From: Lysobacterales bacterium
GTDB lineage: Bacteria > Pseudomonadota > Gammaproteobacteria > Xanthomonadales > SZUA-36
Reading direction: 5' to 3'
DNA: 5,553 bases
Assembly: GCA_029287515.1 (NCBI GenBank)
Contig: JARFQZ010000326.1
Location: forward strand, 1-5,553
Shown: one piece after another, positions 1 to 5,553 of the stretch
How the letters are laid out: each line of letters starts with the position of its first letter
Numbering within the stretch: position 1 is the first letter of the stretch
The notes under the pieces: generated by a model
Seen by the model: the letters and a program-made list of their open reading frames with translations, nothing else
Told to the model about the DNA's origin: nothing
Databases searched by the model: none
Position numbers and translations under genes: made by a program

Positions 1-587
1 AAACCAGCCGGGGAAGCATCACAGCGGAACGGTTCGCGATGTGTGTCGCCGGCCATTCGAGTCAGCTCGCGGCGAAAGCCGGCCTGCGCCTGCCGATTGA
101 GAGCATTGCCCTGCAGGCGATGGTCACCGAACCGCTTAAACCGATTCTGCACACAGTTCTGGGCTCGCTGGTCATACACGCCTATATCAGCCAGTCGGAC
201 CGGGGTGAAATTGTCATCGGCGGCGGCGCCGACCCGTTCAATTCCTATGCCCAACGCGGGGTGCTGCCCACCCTGCAGGAAAATGCCGCTGCCGTGGTGG
301 AGCTGATCCCCTGTTTCCGGCGCCTGCGGATCATGCGGCAGTGGGCAGGGGTTTGCGACATATCACCCGATTCCAGCCCGATCGTCGGACGTACGGAAAT
401 CGAAAACCTGTACCTTTCCACGGGCTGGGGCACGGGAGGCTTCAAGGCCATCCCGGCGGGTGGAGACACTCTGGCTTACACGCTGGCGACCGGTAAAATC
501 CATGAACTCCTCCAGCCATTTTCACTGAGCCGCTTCGAGACGGGTAACCTGGTTGATGAAGGAGCCGCCGCAGGCGTCGCTCACTGA
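1..587 (+). CDS. soxB: Sarcosine oxidase beta subunit, copy 1 (C-terminal part, 5' end outside window)
   Basis: This is the C-terminal 194 residues of a SoxB-type flavoprotein subunit, in the frame whose first complete codon is at 3. The frame is open to the left edge, so the ATG at 39 is an internal methionine and not the start. It aligns without gaps to residues 221-414 of the complete SoxB encoded at 1405-2649. I counted 134 of 194 identical residues (about 69%). Family landmarks visible here are the segment YISQSDRGE, the flavin-site motif GWGTGGFKAIP with its lysine codon at 444-446, and the C-terminal DEGAAAGVAH ending. In the family, beta carries non-covalent FAD and covalent FMN and oxidises the N-methyl amine. 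The FAD Rossmann motif and the FMN-linking histidine would lie upstream of the window, so whether this copy is intact is unknown. No stop or frameshift is seen. The next gene follows after 44 bases on the same strand. N-methylglutamate dehydrogenase subunit MgdA is an alternative identity. Confidence 0.93.
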   Translation, partial: TSRGSITAERFAMCVAGHSSQLAAKAGLRLPIESIALQAMVTEPLKPILHTVLGSLVIHAYISQSDRGEIVIGGGADPFNSYAQRGVLPTLQENAAAVVELIPCFRRLRIMRQWAGVCDISPDSSPIVGRTEIENLYLSTGWGTGGFKAIPAGGDTLAYTLATGKIHELLQPFSLSRFETGNLVDEGAAAGVAH

Positions 588-631
588 ATAGAGGTAGGAT
601 ATTTACCAGAGACCAGACCGGTTGAAAATTT
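588..631 (+). other. Spacer between soxB copy 1 and the kinase gene
   Basis: This is a 44-base gap with no terminator-like hairpin followed by a T run, so read-through from soxB copy 1 into the kinase gene is plausible. A purine-rich, Shine-Dalgarno-like stretch GAGGTAGGA lies at 591-599, but it is more than 30 bases from the kinase ATG at 632 and so is badly placed for it. The bases directly before that ATG (GTTGAAAATTT) contain no clear ribosome-binding site. No convincing promoter was recognised. Confidence 0.4.
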
Positions 632-1408
632 ATGCAGGCATTGGGAATAGACATCGGGGGCAGTGGCATCAAGGGTGCCCTGGTTGACCTGGACAGCGGC
701 GAACTGGTCAGCGAACGCATCCGCATCGAGACACCATCATCGTTCCATATCGAAGAGGTGACACGGACCATCGCCACGCTGGTCAGCGAATTCGATTATT
801 CCGGCAATGTGGGTGTTGGTTTCCCGGCAGCCGTGGCCGGCGGCGTCGTGCTGACACCGCCCACGGCCCATCACGTGGCAGGCTGGGTAGATCAATCCGT
901 CAATGAGCGGTTTTCCCGGGCCACAGGTTGCGAAGTCACCGTGTTGAATGACGCCGACGCGGCCGGCCTGGCGGAAATTCACTTCGGCGCAGGGCGCGGT
1001 GTCTCTGGCGTGGTCATTACTGTGACGCTTGGGACCGGTGTAGGGGCCGGATTGTTCATGGACGGCAAGCTGGTGCCCAACCTGGAAATCGGAAAGATAT
1101 TCCTGGCCAGCCACGATGATGTCGTGGAGCAATACATGGCCGGCAGGATCAAGAAAGAACACGGCCTGAAATGGTATGAATACCGGGAGCGCCTCCACGA
1201 GTTCTGTGAACATGTCGAGCAGGTGTTTTCACCCCAGCTGATTATCATCGGCGGCGGCATCAGCAAAAAGCACCATAAATTTATCTCGGAGGATCAACTG
1301 AAACGGGCCCGGATCGTGCCCGCAGAGCTGCGCAACCAGGCTGGAATTGTCGGCGCCGCCGCCGGGGCGGTGTGGGGCGGCAGTGCCAGGACCGATATCA
1401 ATAAATGA
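632..1408 (+). CDS. ppgK: ROK-family kinase of the polyphosphate glucokinase type, with altered sugar site
   Basis: This 258-residue protein resembles polyphosphate-glucose phosphotransferases, cytosolic ROK/ASKHA kinases that phosphorylate glucose using polyphosphate or ATP. Seen: the phosphate-1 loop GIDIGGSGIKG (5-15), NDADAAGLAE (106-115) with likely catalytic base Asp107, the phosphate-2 motif TLGTGVG (132-138), the adenosine-side GGGISKK (207-213), and the C-terminal IVPAELRNQAGIVGAA (228-243). The ROK zinc motif CxCGxxGC is absent, as is normal for this subfamily. Odd: the usual substrate motif NTE(L/F)GH reads NLEIGK (150-155), replacing the sugar-contacting histidine with Lys155. The usual TAANVDKSW loop is replaced by a loop about two residues longer (75-85) without the asparagine. 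Phosphoryl transfer looks intact, but glucose as substrate is doubtful. The start at 632 is supported by an in-frame TGA at 623-625 and by homology beginning at residue 3. Its stop overlaps the start of soxB copy 2. The family assignment is firm; the substrate is not. Confidence 0.85.
   Translation: MQALGIDIGGSGIKGALVDLDSGELVSERIRIETPSSFHIEEVTRTIATLVSEFDYSGNVGVGFPAAVAGGVVLTPPTAHHVAGWVDQSVNERFSRATGCEVTVLNDADAAGLAEIHFGAGRGVSGVVITVTLGTGVGAGLFMDGKLVPNLEIGKIFLASHDDVVEQYMAGRIKKEHGLKWYEYRERLHEFCEHVEQVFSPQLIIIGGGISKKHHKFISEDQLKRARIVPAELRNQAGIVGAAAGAVWGGSARTDINK
1405..1408 (+). other. ATGA stop/start overlap joining kinase and soxB copy 2
   Basis: The four bases ATGA contain both the soxB ATG (1405-1407) and the kinase TGA (1406-1408). 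Such overlaps usually mean that the two genes share a transcript and that the downstream gene is translated by coupling or re-initiation. The nearest purine stretch, CCAGGA at 1386-1391, is about 13 bases from the ATG, somewhat too far for a strong independent ribosome-binding site. This fits coupled translation. Confidence 0.7.
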
Positions 1409-2649
1409 GTCACTACTCCGCCCTGTCGATCCTGCGAAACGCATTTTCGGGCCACCGGAACTGGACCCGGGCATGGCAGGACCCTGAGCCGAAGAAACAC
1501 TATGACGTCGTCATCGTGGGCGCTGGCGGACACGGCCTGGCCACGGCCTACTACCTGGCCAGGTACCAGGGAGTGAAAAACGTCGCGGTACTGGAAAAGG
1601 ATTACCTGGGAGGCGGTAACAGCGGTCGCAACACGCAGGTTTGCCGATCCAACTATTTTTACCCGCAAAGCGGCGCTTTCTACGAACACTCCCTCCAGCT
1701 GTTCGAAGACCTGGGACAGGAACTCAATTTCAACGTGATGTTCAGCCAGCGCGGCGTGTTGTCGGTATGCAACAGCATGCACGAACTGGAAATCTATCGC
1801 CGCTGGGCCAATGCAATCCGGATGAACGGCATAGATTCGGAAATGCTGGACCGTGGGGAGATCAGGAAGTATGCACCCCATATCAACCTGGATTGCCGTT
1901 TTCCCATCCGGGGAGGATTCATCCAGAAGCGCGGCGGAATGTCGCGCCACGACGCGGTGGCCTGGGGCTACGCCAGGCAAGCCAGCGCGGCCGGGGTAGA
2001 CATCATCCAGCAGTGTGAGGTCACGGGCATGGTGACTTCCGACAGCAGGATCGAGTCGCTCCAGACCCGCAAGGGCGATATTTCCGGCGACAGGTTTGCC
2101 CTTTGCGTAGCAGGCCATACCAGCCAGCTTGCTGACATGGCCGGCTTGCGTTTACCGATTACCAGCATCGCCCTGCAGGGCATGGTGACCGAACCCGTGC
2201 AACCCATTTTCGATACGGTCATGATGTCAGCGCAGATTCACACCTACGTCAGCCAGTCGGATCGAGGTGAACTGGTTACTGGCGGCGGTGCTGACCTTTA
2301 CAACTCATATGCACAACGTGGCAGCCTGGACACGCAACAACACAATTTTGCGGCGCTGGTGGAGTTGATGCCGATTTTCAGCCGGCTGCGCATGATGCGG
2401 GTGTGGGCCGGCGTCTGCGATATGGCGTACGATGTCAGCCCCATCGTCGGTAAAACGCCGGTGGAAAACCTGTATATTTCTACCGGCTGGGGCACGGGCG
2501 GTTACAAGGCCATTCCGGCAGGTGGCGATTGCCTGGCTTACACCATGGCCAACGACCGCCCGCACGAGTTGCTGCGCCCATTCCAGTTGGACCGCTTCAG
2601 CTCAGGGCGGCTGATCGACGAAGGAGCGGCCTCCGGAGTTGCTCACTAA
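1405..2649 (+). CDS. soxB: Sarcosine oxidase beta subunit, copy 2 (complete)
   Basis: This is a complete 414-residue SoxB, the normal length for the family. The N-terminal block MSHYSALSILRNAF is typical of proteobacterial SoxB and supports the start. It is followed by the FAD Rossmann motif VGAGGHGLATAYY (38-50), the conserved NTQVCRSNY segment (76-84), and RHDAVAWGYAR (181-191). By alignment with Corynebacterium SoxB, His182 is the residue that covalently binds FMN. Also present are YVSQSDRGE (281-289) and GWGTGGYKAIP (361-371) with Lys368, the likely counterpart of the carboxylate-binding lysine of monomeric sarcosine oxidase. In the family this subunit holds FAD and FMN and oxidises sarcosine to an imine; electrons pass to oxygen or another acceptor. 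Arg181 stands where the Corynebacterium enzyme has lysine. The gene overlaps the kinase gene upstream by 4 bases and precedes soxD by 32. It is probably the partner of the soxD and soxA here. N-methylglutamate dehydrogenase MgdA is the main alternative. Confidence 0.95.
   Translation: MSHYSALSILRNAFSGHRNWTRAWQDPEPKKHYDVVIVGAGGHGLATAYYLARYQGVKNVAVLEKDYLGGGNSGRNTQVCRSNYFYPQSGAFYEHSLQLFEDLGQELNFNVMFSQRGVLSVCNSMHELEIYRRWANAIRMNGIDSEMLDRGEIRKYAPHINLDCRFPIRGGFIQKRGGMSRHDAVAWGYARQASAAGVDIIQQCEVTGMVTSDSRIESLQTRKGDISGDRFALCVAGHTSQLADMAGLRLPITSIALQGMVTEPVQPIFDTVMMSAQIHTYVSQSDRGELVTGGGADLYNSYAQRGSLDTQQHNFAALVELMPIFSRLRMMRVWAGVCDMAYDVSPIVGKTPVENLYISTGWGTGGYKAIPAGGDCLAYTMANDRPHELLRPFQLDRFSSGRLIDEGAASGVAH
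2065..2649 (+). repeat. Diverged duplicate of 3-587 (paralogous soxB 3' halves)
   Basis: The segment encoding SoxB copy 2 residues 221-414 is collinear, codon for codon, with positions 3-587. There are no gaps and the stop codons align. Identity at protein level is about 69% by hand count. This is an old gene duplication, or acquisition of a paralogue, and not a recent sequence repeat. The kinase gene lies between the two copies. Confidence 0.85.
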
Positions 2650-2681
2650 TTAAGTTAGAAAAGTATTTTATGGTGTTGTAA
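2650..2681 (+). promoter_or_regulatory. AT-rich spacer with a three-codon ORF before soxD
   Basis: This 32-base gap is strikingly AT-rich compared with the surrounding genes. It contains a minimal reading frame, ATG GTG TTG TAA (2670-2681), in the same frame as soxD, and its TAA directly abuts the soxD ATG at 2682. The purine stretch TTAGAAAAG (2655-2663) is a weak ribosome-binding candidate, better spaced for the ATG at 2670 (about 6 bases) than for soxD (about 18). This may be a termination/re-initiation arrangement or chance. No clear promoter or terminator is visible. Confidence 0.3.
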
Positions 2682-2951
2682 ATGCTAAGAATTCCATGTC
2701 CATATTGCGGTATCAGAGACCAGGACGAGTTCCGCTTTGGCGGCGAGAGCCGGGCGAGGCGCCCGGAGAATCCTGATCAGCTCAGCGATGAGGAATGGGC
2801 GGAATACCTGTTCTACCGGGATAACGTAAAAGGCCGTCACGAGGAACTCTGGGTTCACAGCTACGGCTGTCGTCAATGGTTCAACGTGACGCGCGACACC
2901 TGCACGCATGAAATCGTCGGCTCTCGCCGGATTGGATCTGTCAATGGCTGA
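2682..2951 (+). CDS. soxD: Sarcosine oxidase delta subunit (zinc-binding)
   Basis: This 89-residue protein is the small SoxD subunit of heterotetrameric sarcosine oxidase, with the usual length. It opens with MLRIPCPYCGIRDQDEF, the family signature. The zinc ligands known from the crystallised enzymes (Cys6, Cys9, His59, Cys63) are all present at exactly those positions, in CPYC (6-9) and HSYGC (59-63). The central segment FRFGGESRARRP and the DEEWAEYLFYRDN helix (36-48) also match the family. SoxD packs against the alpha subunit and has a structural role; no catalytic function is established. An in-frame TAA immediately before the ATG fixes the start. Its end overlaps soxA by 8 bases, so the two are likely translated together. 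The MgdB subunit of N-methylglutamate dehydrogenase is homologous and cannot be excluded. Confidence 0.95.
   Translation: MLRIPCPYCGIRDQDEFRFGGESRARRPENPDQLSDEEWAEYLFYRDNVKGRHEELWVHSYGCRQWFNVTRDTCTHEIVGSRRIGSVNG
2944..2951 (+). other. soxD/soxA 8-base overlap
   Basis: The soxA ATG (2944-2946) lies inside the last codons of soxD, whose TGA is at 2949-2951. A short purine-containing stretch, TTGGA (2932-2936), sits about 7 bases upstream of the ATG and could serve as a weak ribosome-binding site. The overlap points to coupled translation of two subunits needed in equal amounts. Confidence 0.65.
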
Positions 2952-5553
2952 GACGGCGCGGCTGAAATCAGGAGGCGTCATCGACCGGTCCCGGCCCGTC
3001 CGCTTCACCTTTAACGGCAAACCTTACACCGGCTATGAAGGCGATACACTGGCATCCGCCCTGCTTGCAAATGGCGTCCGTGTCGTGGGGCGCAGTTTCA
3101 AATATCACCGGCCGCGAGGTATTTTCACGGCCGGAGAGGAAGAACCCTGCGCGTTGGTAGAAACCGGGCAAGGTGCATCCAGAGTACCCACCTGCCGGGC
3201 TCCGATGGTGCCACTGTCCGACGGCCTGGTCGCGAACAGCCAGAATTGCTGGCCTTCCGTGGATTTTGACGTTGGCAGACTGGTTGATTTCAGTCATGCC
3301 TTATGGCCCGCCGGTTTCTACAACAAGACATTCAAATGGCCCAGTTGGCAAACGTGGGAAGGAATGATCCGAAAATCCGCGGGCCTGGGTCGCCCCCTGA
3401 CGGAACCGGATCCCGATCACTATGAGCAGTTCAATGCCCATTGCGACTTGCTGATTTGTGGTGGCGGCCCGGCAGGGCTTATGGCGGCCCTGACCGCCGG
3501 CACTGCAGGTCTCCGGGTCATTATCGCGGAACAGACCGAATGTTTCGGCGGTTCCCTTAACTGGGAACAGTACGAGCTCAACGGCGATCCCTGCGCCGAC
3601 TGGGTCCGCCGGGTGACCGATGAGCTGGATGGGATGAGCAATGTTATCTGTTTGCCCCGCACCACCGTGACCGGTGTATACGATCACAGGGTCACCACGC
3701 TGCTGCAAAGAGGAAATAACAATCAGTGGCGTGAGTGTTTCTGGACCGTACGCCCAAAACATATCCTGCTGGCCAGCGGGGCCATAGAACAGGGACTGAT
3801 TTTTCCAAACAACGACCGGCCCGGCATCATGCTGGCGGGCGCAGTCCGCCAGTACCTAAACCGCTACGCCGTCCGGCCTGGTGCGCCGGTGGTGGTCGTC
3901 ACCAATAACGATACTGCTTACCAAACGGTGTTCGACCTGGCGCGCGAGCAGGTGGAGGTGGGGCTGCTGGTCGATACCCGAAAAGAGGTCGATGGCGCAT
4001 TGCAGCAGCGCCTTTCCGACCTGGGTACCAGGCTGTTAAGTGATGCCCGGATTGGCGACACCCGTGGCAACAAGGGTATCCGGGCAGTAAAAGTCGAAGG
4101 CCGGGACGGAAGTGATCTCGGCACACACCGATGCGACCTGCTCGCTGTTTCCGGCGGGTGGGCGCCCCGCGTTCACCTGCTGGCGCATGCCCGCGGCACC
4201 TTGCGGTTCGATGACGTTTCACAAAGTTTTATCCCGAACGAATTGCCCGACGGCATGAGCGTTACGGGATCCGCCAACGGCACGGCCGCCCTGGAAGAGT
4301 TGCTGGCGGAGTCAATCCGGGCAGCGGGAACTGTTGCCGGGCTGCTTGGCGCCGAATGTGAGCCGCCACAACCGCCCGTGGTAACGGACCACATCGCCGA
4401 ATCCCGCAGGGTCGGACCCGCCAGCCTGGCGCCCTCCAGGCGCAGGCAGTGGATCGACCTGGCCCACGACGTTACGTATGGGGATGCGGAGCTGGCCGTG
4501 CGTGAGGGTTATGTCTCGGTTGAGCATTTCAAGCGTTACACCACGACGGGAATGTCCGTGGACCAGGGTAAAACCGGCAACCTGAATGCATTTATTGTAC
4601 TTGGCGCATTGACCGGACGCCCGACCGGAGAGGTCGGCACGACGACCTTTCGCCCTCCCTACGTGCCGGTGACCCTCGGAGCGATCGCCGGGCGAAACAC
4701 CGGTGAATTCTACGCACCCAGGCGTTACCTGCCCGCGCACCAGGCTCACCGGGAACTGAATGCCTGCTTCGAGGACTATGGCTGGCAACGCCCCGATTAC
4801 TACCTGCGTGACGGAGAATCTCCGGATGCGGCCATTTGCAGGGAAGTCAAAACCGTGCGTTCAGCGGTCGGGGTGTTCGACAATTCGCCGATCGGCAAGA
4901 TCGAGGTCCGGGGCCCCGACGCGGCGGAATTCCTCGATCGTATCTACATGAACAACGTGACTACCCTGAAAATCGGCCGCGCGCGCTACGGGCTGATGCT
5001 GAACGAAAATGGCGTCATCATCGACGACGGCGTATTCGTGCGGCTGGCTGAAAATCATTTCCTGGTCAACAGCACCTCGGGAGGGGCTGCGCGAATCGCA
5101 GCCATGATGGAGGAGTGGCTGCAGTGCGAGTGGCGGGATCTGCAGGTCGTGATCGATGACATGACCACCCAGTGGGCCAATTTTACGGTCGCCGGACCCC
5201 GGTCCAGAGAAGTAATCAATGCGCTCGGCACCGACCTGGACCTTTCCTCGGCGGCATTTCCACACATGTCCGTCGCCGCAGGGAAGGTCGCCGGGCTCGA
5301 TGCGCGGGTCGTGCGGGTCAGCTTCAGCGGGGAGACGAGTTTCGAAATCAACGTTCCGGCGAGGTACGCCAATTCGTTCCTCGGAGTCCTCATCCAGGCA
5401 GGCAGTCCCCATGGCATTGCGCCTTACGGAGTCGAGGCCCTGATGGTGCTTCGGCTGGAGAAAGGCTACCTGCACGTGGGATCTGACACGGATGGTTCCT
5501 CGACCCCGGATGACGTGGGCTGGGGCCACGTGGCAAGGAGTAAACCCGGTGAC
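2944..5553 (+). CDS. soxA: Sarcosine oxidase alpha subunit (3' end outside window)
   Basis: Continuous translation from 2944 to the window edge gives 870 residues with no stop; the family is usually somewhat under or about 1000 residues, so roughly the last tenth is missing. GGVIDRSRPVRFTFNG (10-25) matches the SoxA N-terminus and supports this start. In order: a ferredoxin-like N-terminal domain (about 19-77) containing GRSFKYHRPRG (49-59) but lacking the cysteine set for a 2Fe-2S cluster; an NAD-binding Rossmann motif GGGPAG (173-178); the second part of the dinucleotide-binding fold with TNNDTAY (320-326), SGGW (403-406) and VTGSANG (440-446); the linker with KRYTTTGMSVDQGKTGN (530-546) and GRPTGEVGTTTFRPPY (558-573); and a GcvT-like folate domain from about 610 with NENGVIIDDG (687-696) and EKGYLHVGSDTDG (839-851). 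Known role: it binds NAD and tetrahydrofolate, uses the imine carbon to make 5,10-methylene-tetrahydrofolate, and contributes to the FMN interface. soxG is expected downstream. MgdC is the alternative. Confidence 0.95.
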   Translation, partial: MAETARLKSGGVIDRSRPVRFTFNGKPYTGYEGDTLASALLANGVRVVGRSFKYHRPRGIFTAGEEEPCALVETGQGASRVPTCRAPMVPLSDGLVANSQNCWPSVDFDVGRLVDFSHALWPAGFYNKTFKWPSWQTWEGMIRKSAGLGRPLTEPDPDHYEQFNAHCDLLICGGGPAGLMAALTAGTAGLRVIIAEQTECFGGSLNWEQYELNGDPCADWVRRVTDELDGMSNVICLPRTTVTGVYDHRVTTLLQRGNNNQWRECFWTVRPKHILLASGAIEQGLIFPNNDRPGIMLAGAVRQYLNRYAVRPGAPVVVVTNNDTAYQTVFDLAREQVEVGLLVDTRKEVDGALQQRLSDLGTRLLSDARIGDTRGNKGIRAVKVEGRDGSDLGTHRCDLLAVSGGWAPRVHLLAHARGTLRFDDVSQSFIPNELPDGMSVTGSANGTAALEELLAESIRAAGTVAGLLGAECEPPQPPVVTDHIAESRRVGPASLAPSRRRQWIDLAHDVTYGDAELAVREGYVSVEHFKRYTTTGMSVDQGKTGNLNAFIVLGALTGRPTGEVGTTTFRPPYVPVTLGAIAGRNTGEFYAPRRYLPAHQAHRELNACFEDYGWQRPDYYLRDGESPDAAICREVKTVRSAVGVFDNSPIGKIEVRGPDAAEFLDRIYMNNVTTLKIGRARYGLMLNENGVIIDDGVFVRLAENHFLVNSTSGGAARIAAMMEEWLQCEWRDLQVVIDDMTTQWANFTVAGPRSREVINALGTDLDLSSAAFPHMSVAAGKVAGLDARVVRVSFSGETSFEINVPARYANSFLGVLIQAGSPHGIAPYGVEALMVLRLEKGYLHVGSDTDGSSTPDDVGWGHVARSKPGD

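Noticed and set aside
39..587. Start of SoxB copy 1 at the ATG at 39
   Set aside because: The frame is open to the left edge and residues before this methionine align with internal residues of SoxB copy 2 (221 onward). The gene simply begins outside the window.
593..622. Short inverted repeat GGTA/TACC and palindrome ACCGGT after soxB copy 1
   Set aside because: The arms are only about 4 bases and there is no T run, so neither a terminator nor an operator can be supported.
1294..2118. Long minus-strand reading frame of 274 codons opposite the kinase and soxB
   Set aside because: It runs antisense to two clearly conserved coding sequences, shows no recognisable domain, and long antisense frames are expected in GC-rich codon usage.
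588..2681. Insertion sequence or mobile element that might have brought in the kinase
   Set aside because: There is no transposase, terminal inverted repeat or target duplication at the junctions, and the 4-base overlap with soxB argues against a recent insertion.
2962..3176. Iron-sulfur cluster in the ferredoxin-like N-terminal domain of SoxA
   Set aside because: Only one cysteine (residue 69) is present in the domain; the cluster ligands are missing, as is usual for SoxA.
4861..5529. Minus-strand reading frame of 222 codons inside soxA
   Set aside because: It lies opposite the conserved folate-binding domain of SoxA, and no family motif is visible in its translation.
2944..5553. Possible frameshift or pseudogene in soxA
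   Set aside because: Codon-by-codon translation is uninterrupted for 870 codons and family motifs appear in the expected order; only the 3' end is cut by the window.

Overview
The window is a gene-dense, moderately GC-rich stretch carrying one co-directional cluster on the + strand, with no gene-free interval longer than 44 bases. It is built around heterotetrameric (multimeric) sarcosine oxidase genes. Reading left to right there are: the C-terminal half of a SoxB beta subunit (cut by the left edge), a polyphosphate-glucokinase-type ROK kinase, a second and complete SoxB, SoxD, and most of SoxA (cut by the right edge). The core order soxB-soxD-soxA is typical of proteobacteria, and soxG would be expected just beyond the right edge. 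The protein sequences fit a proteobacterium, possibly marine, but nothing seen fixes the taxon further.

Region by region: positions 1-587 encode the last 194 residues of SoxB copy 1. A 44-base spacer follows. Positions 632-1408 encode a 258-residue ROK kinase whose stop codon overlaps the start of SoxB copy 2 (1405-2649). An AT-rich spacer of 32 bases precedes SoxD (2682-2951), which overlaps SoxA (2944 to the window end) by 8 bases. The SoxA frame is open without interruption for 870 codons.

Together SoxB (FAD, covalent FMN), SoxD (zinc) and SoxA (NAD, folate), with SoxG, form the flavoenzyme that oxidatively demethylates sarcosine or a similar N-methylamino acid. It passes the methyl carbon to tetrahydrofolate. 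The N-methylglutamate dehydrogenase MgdABCD has the same architecture and gene order, so the exact substrate cannot be read from this window.

The unusual part is the organisation. Two SoxB paralogues (69% identical over the 194 residues that can be compared) bracket a kinase of a carbon/polyphosphate family. That kinase keeps its phosphoryl-transfer residues, but its sugar-binding signature is altered. The kinase is joined to soxB copy 2 by a 4-base overlap. This suggests a sox operon variant with a co-opted kinase, which is the main lead in this window.
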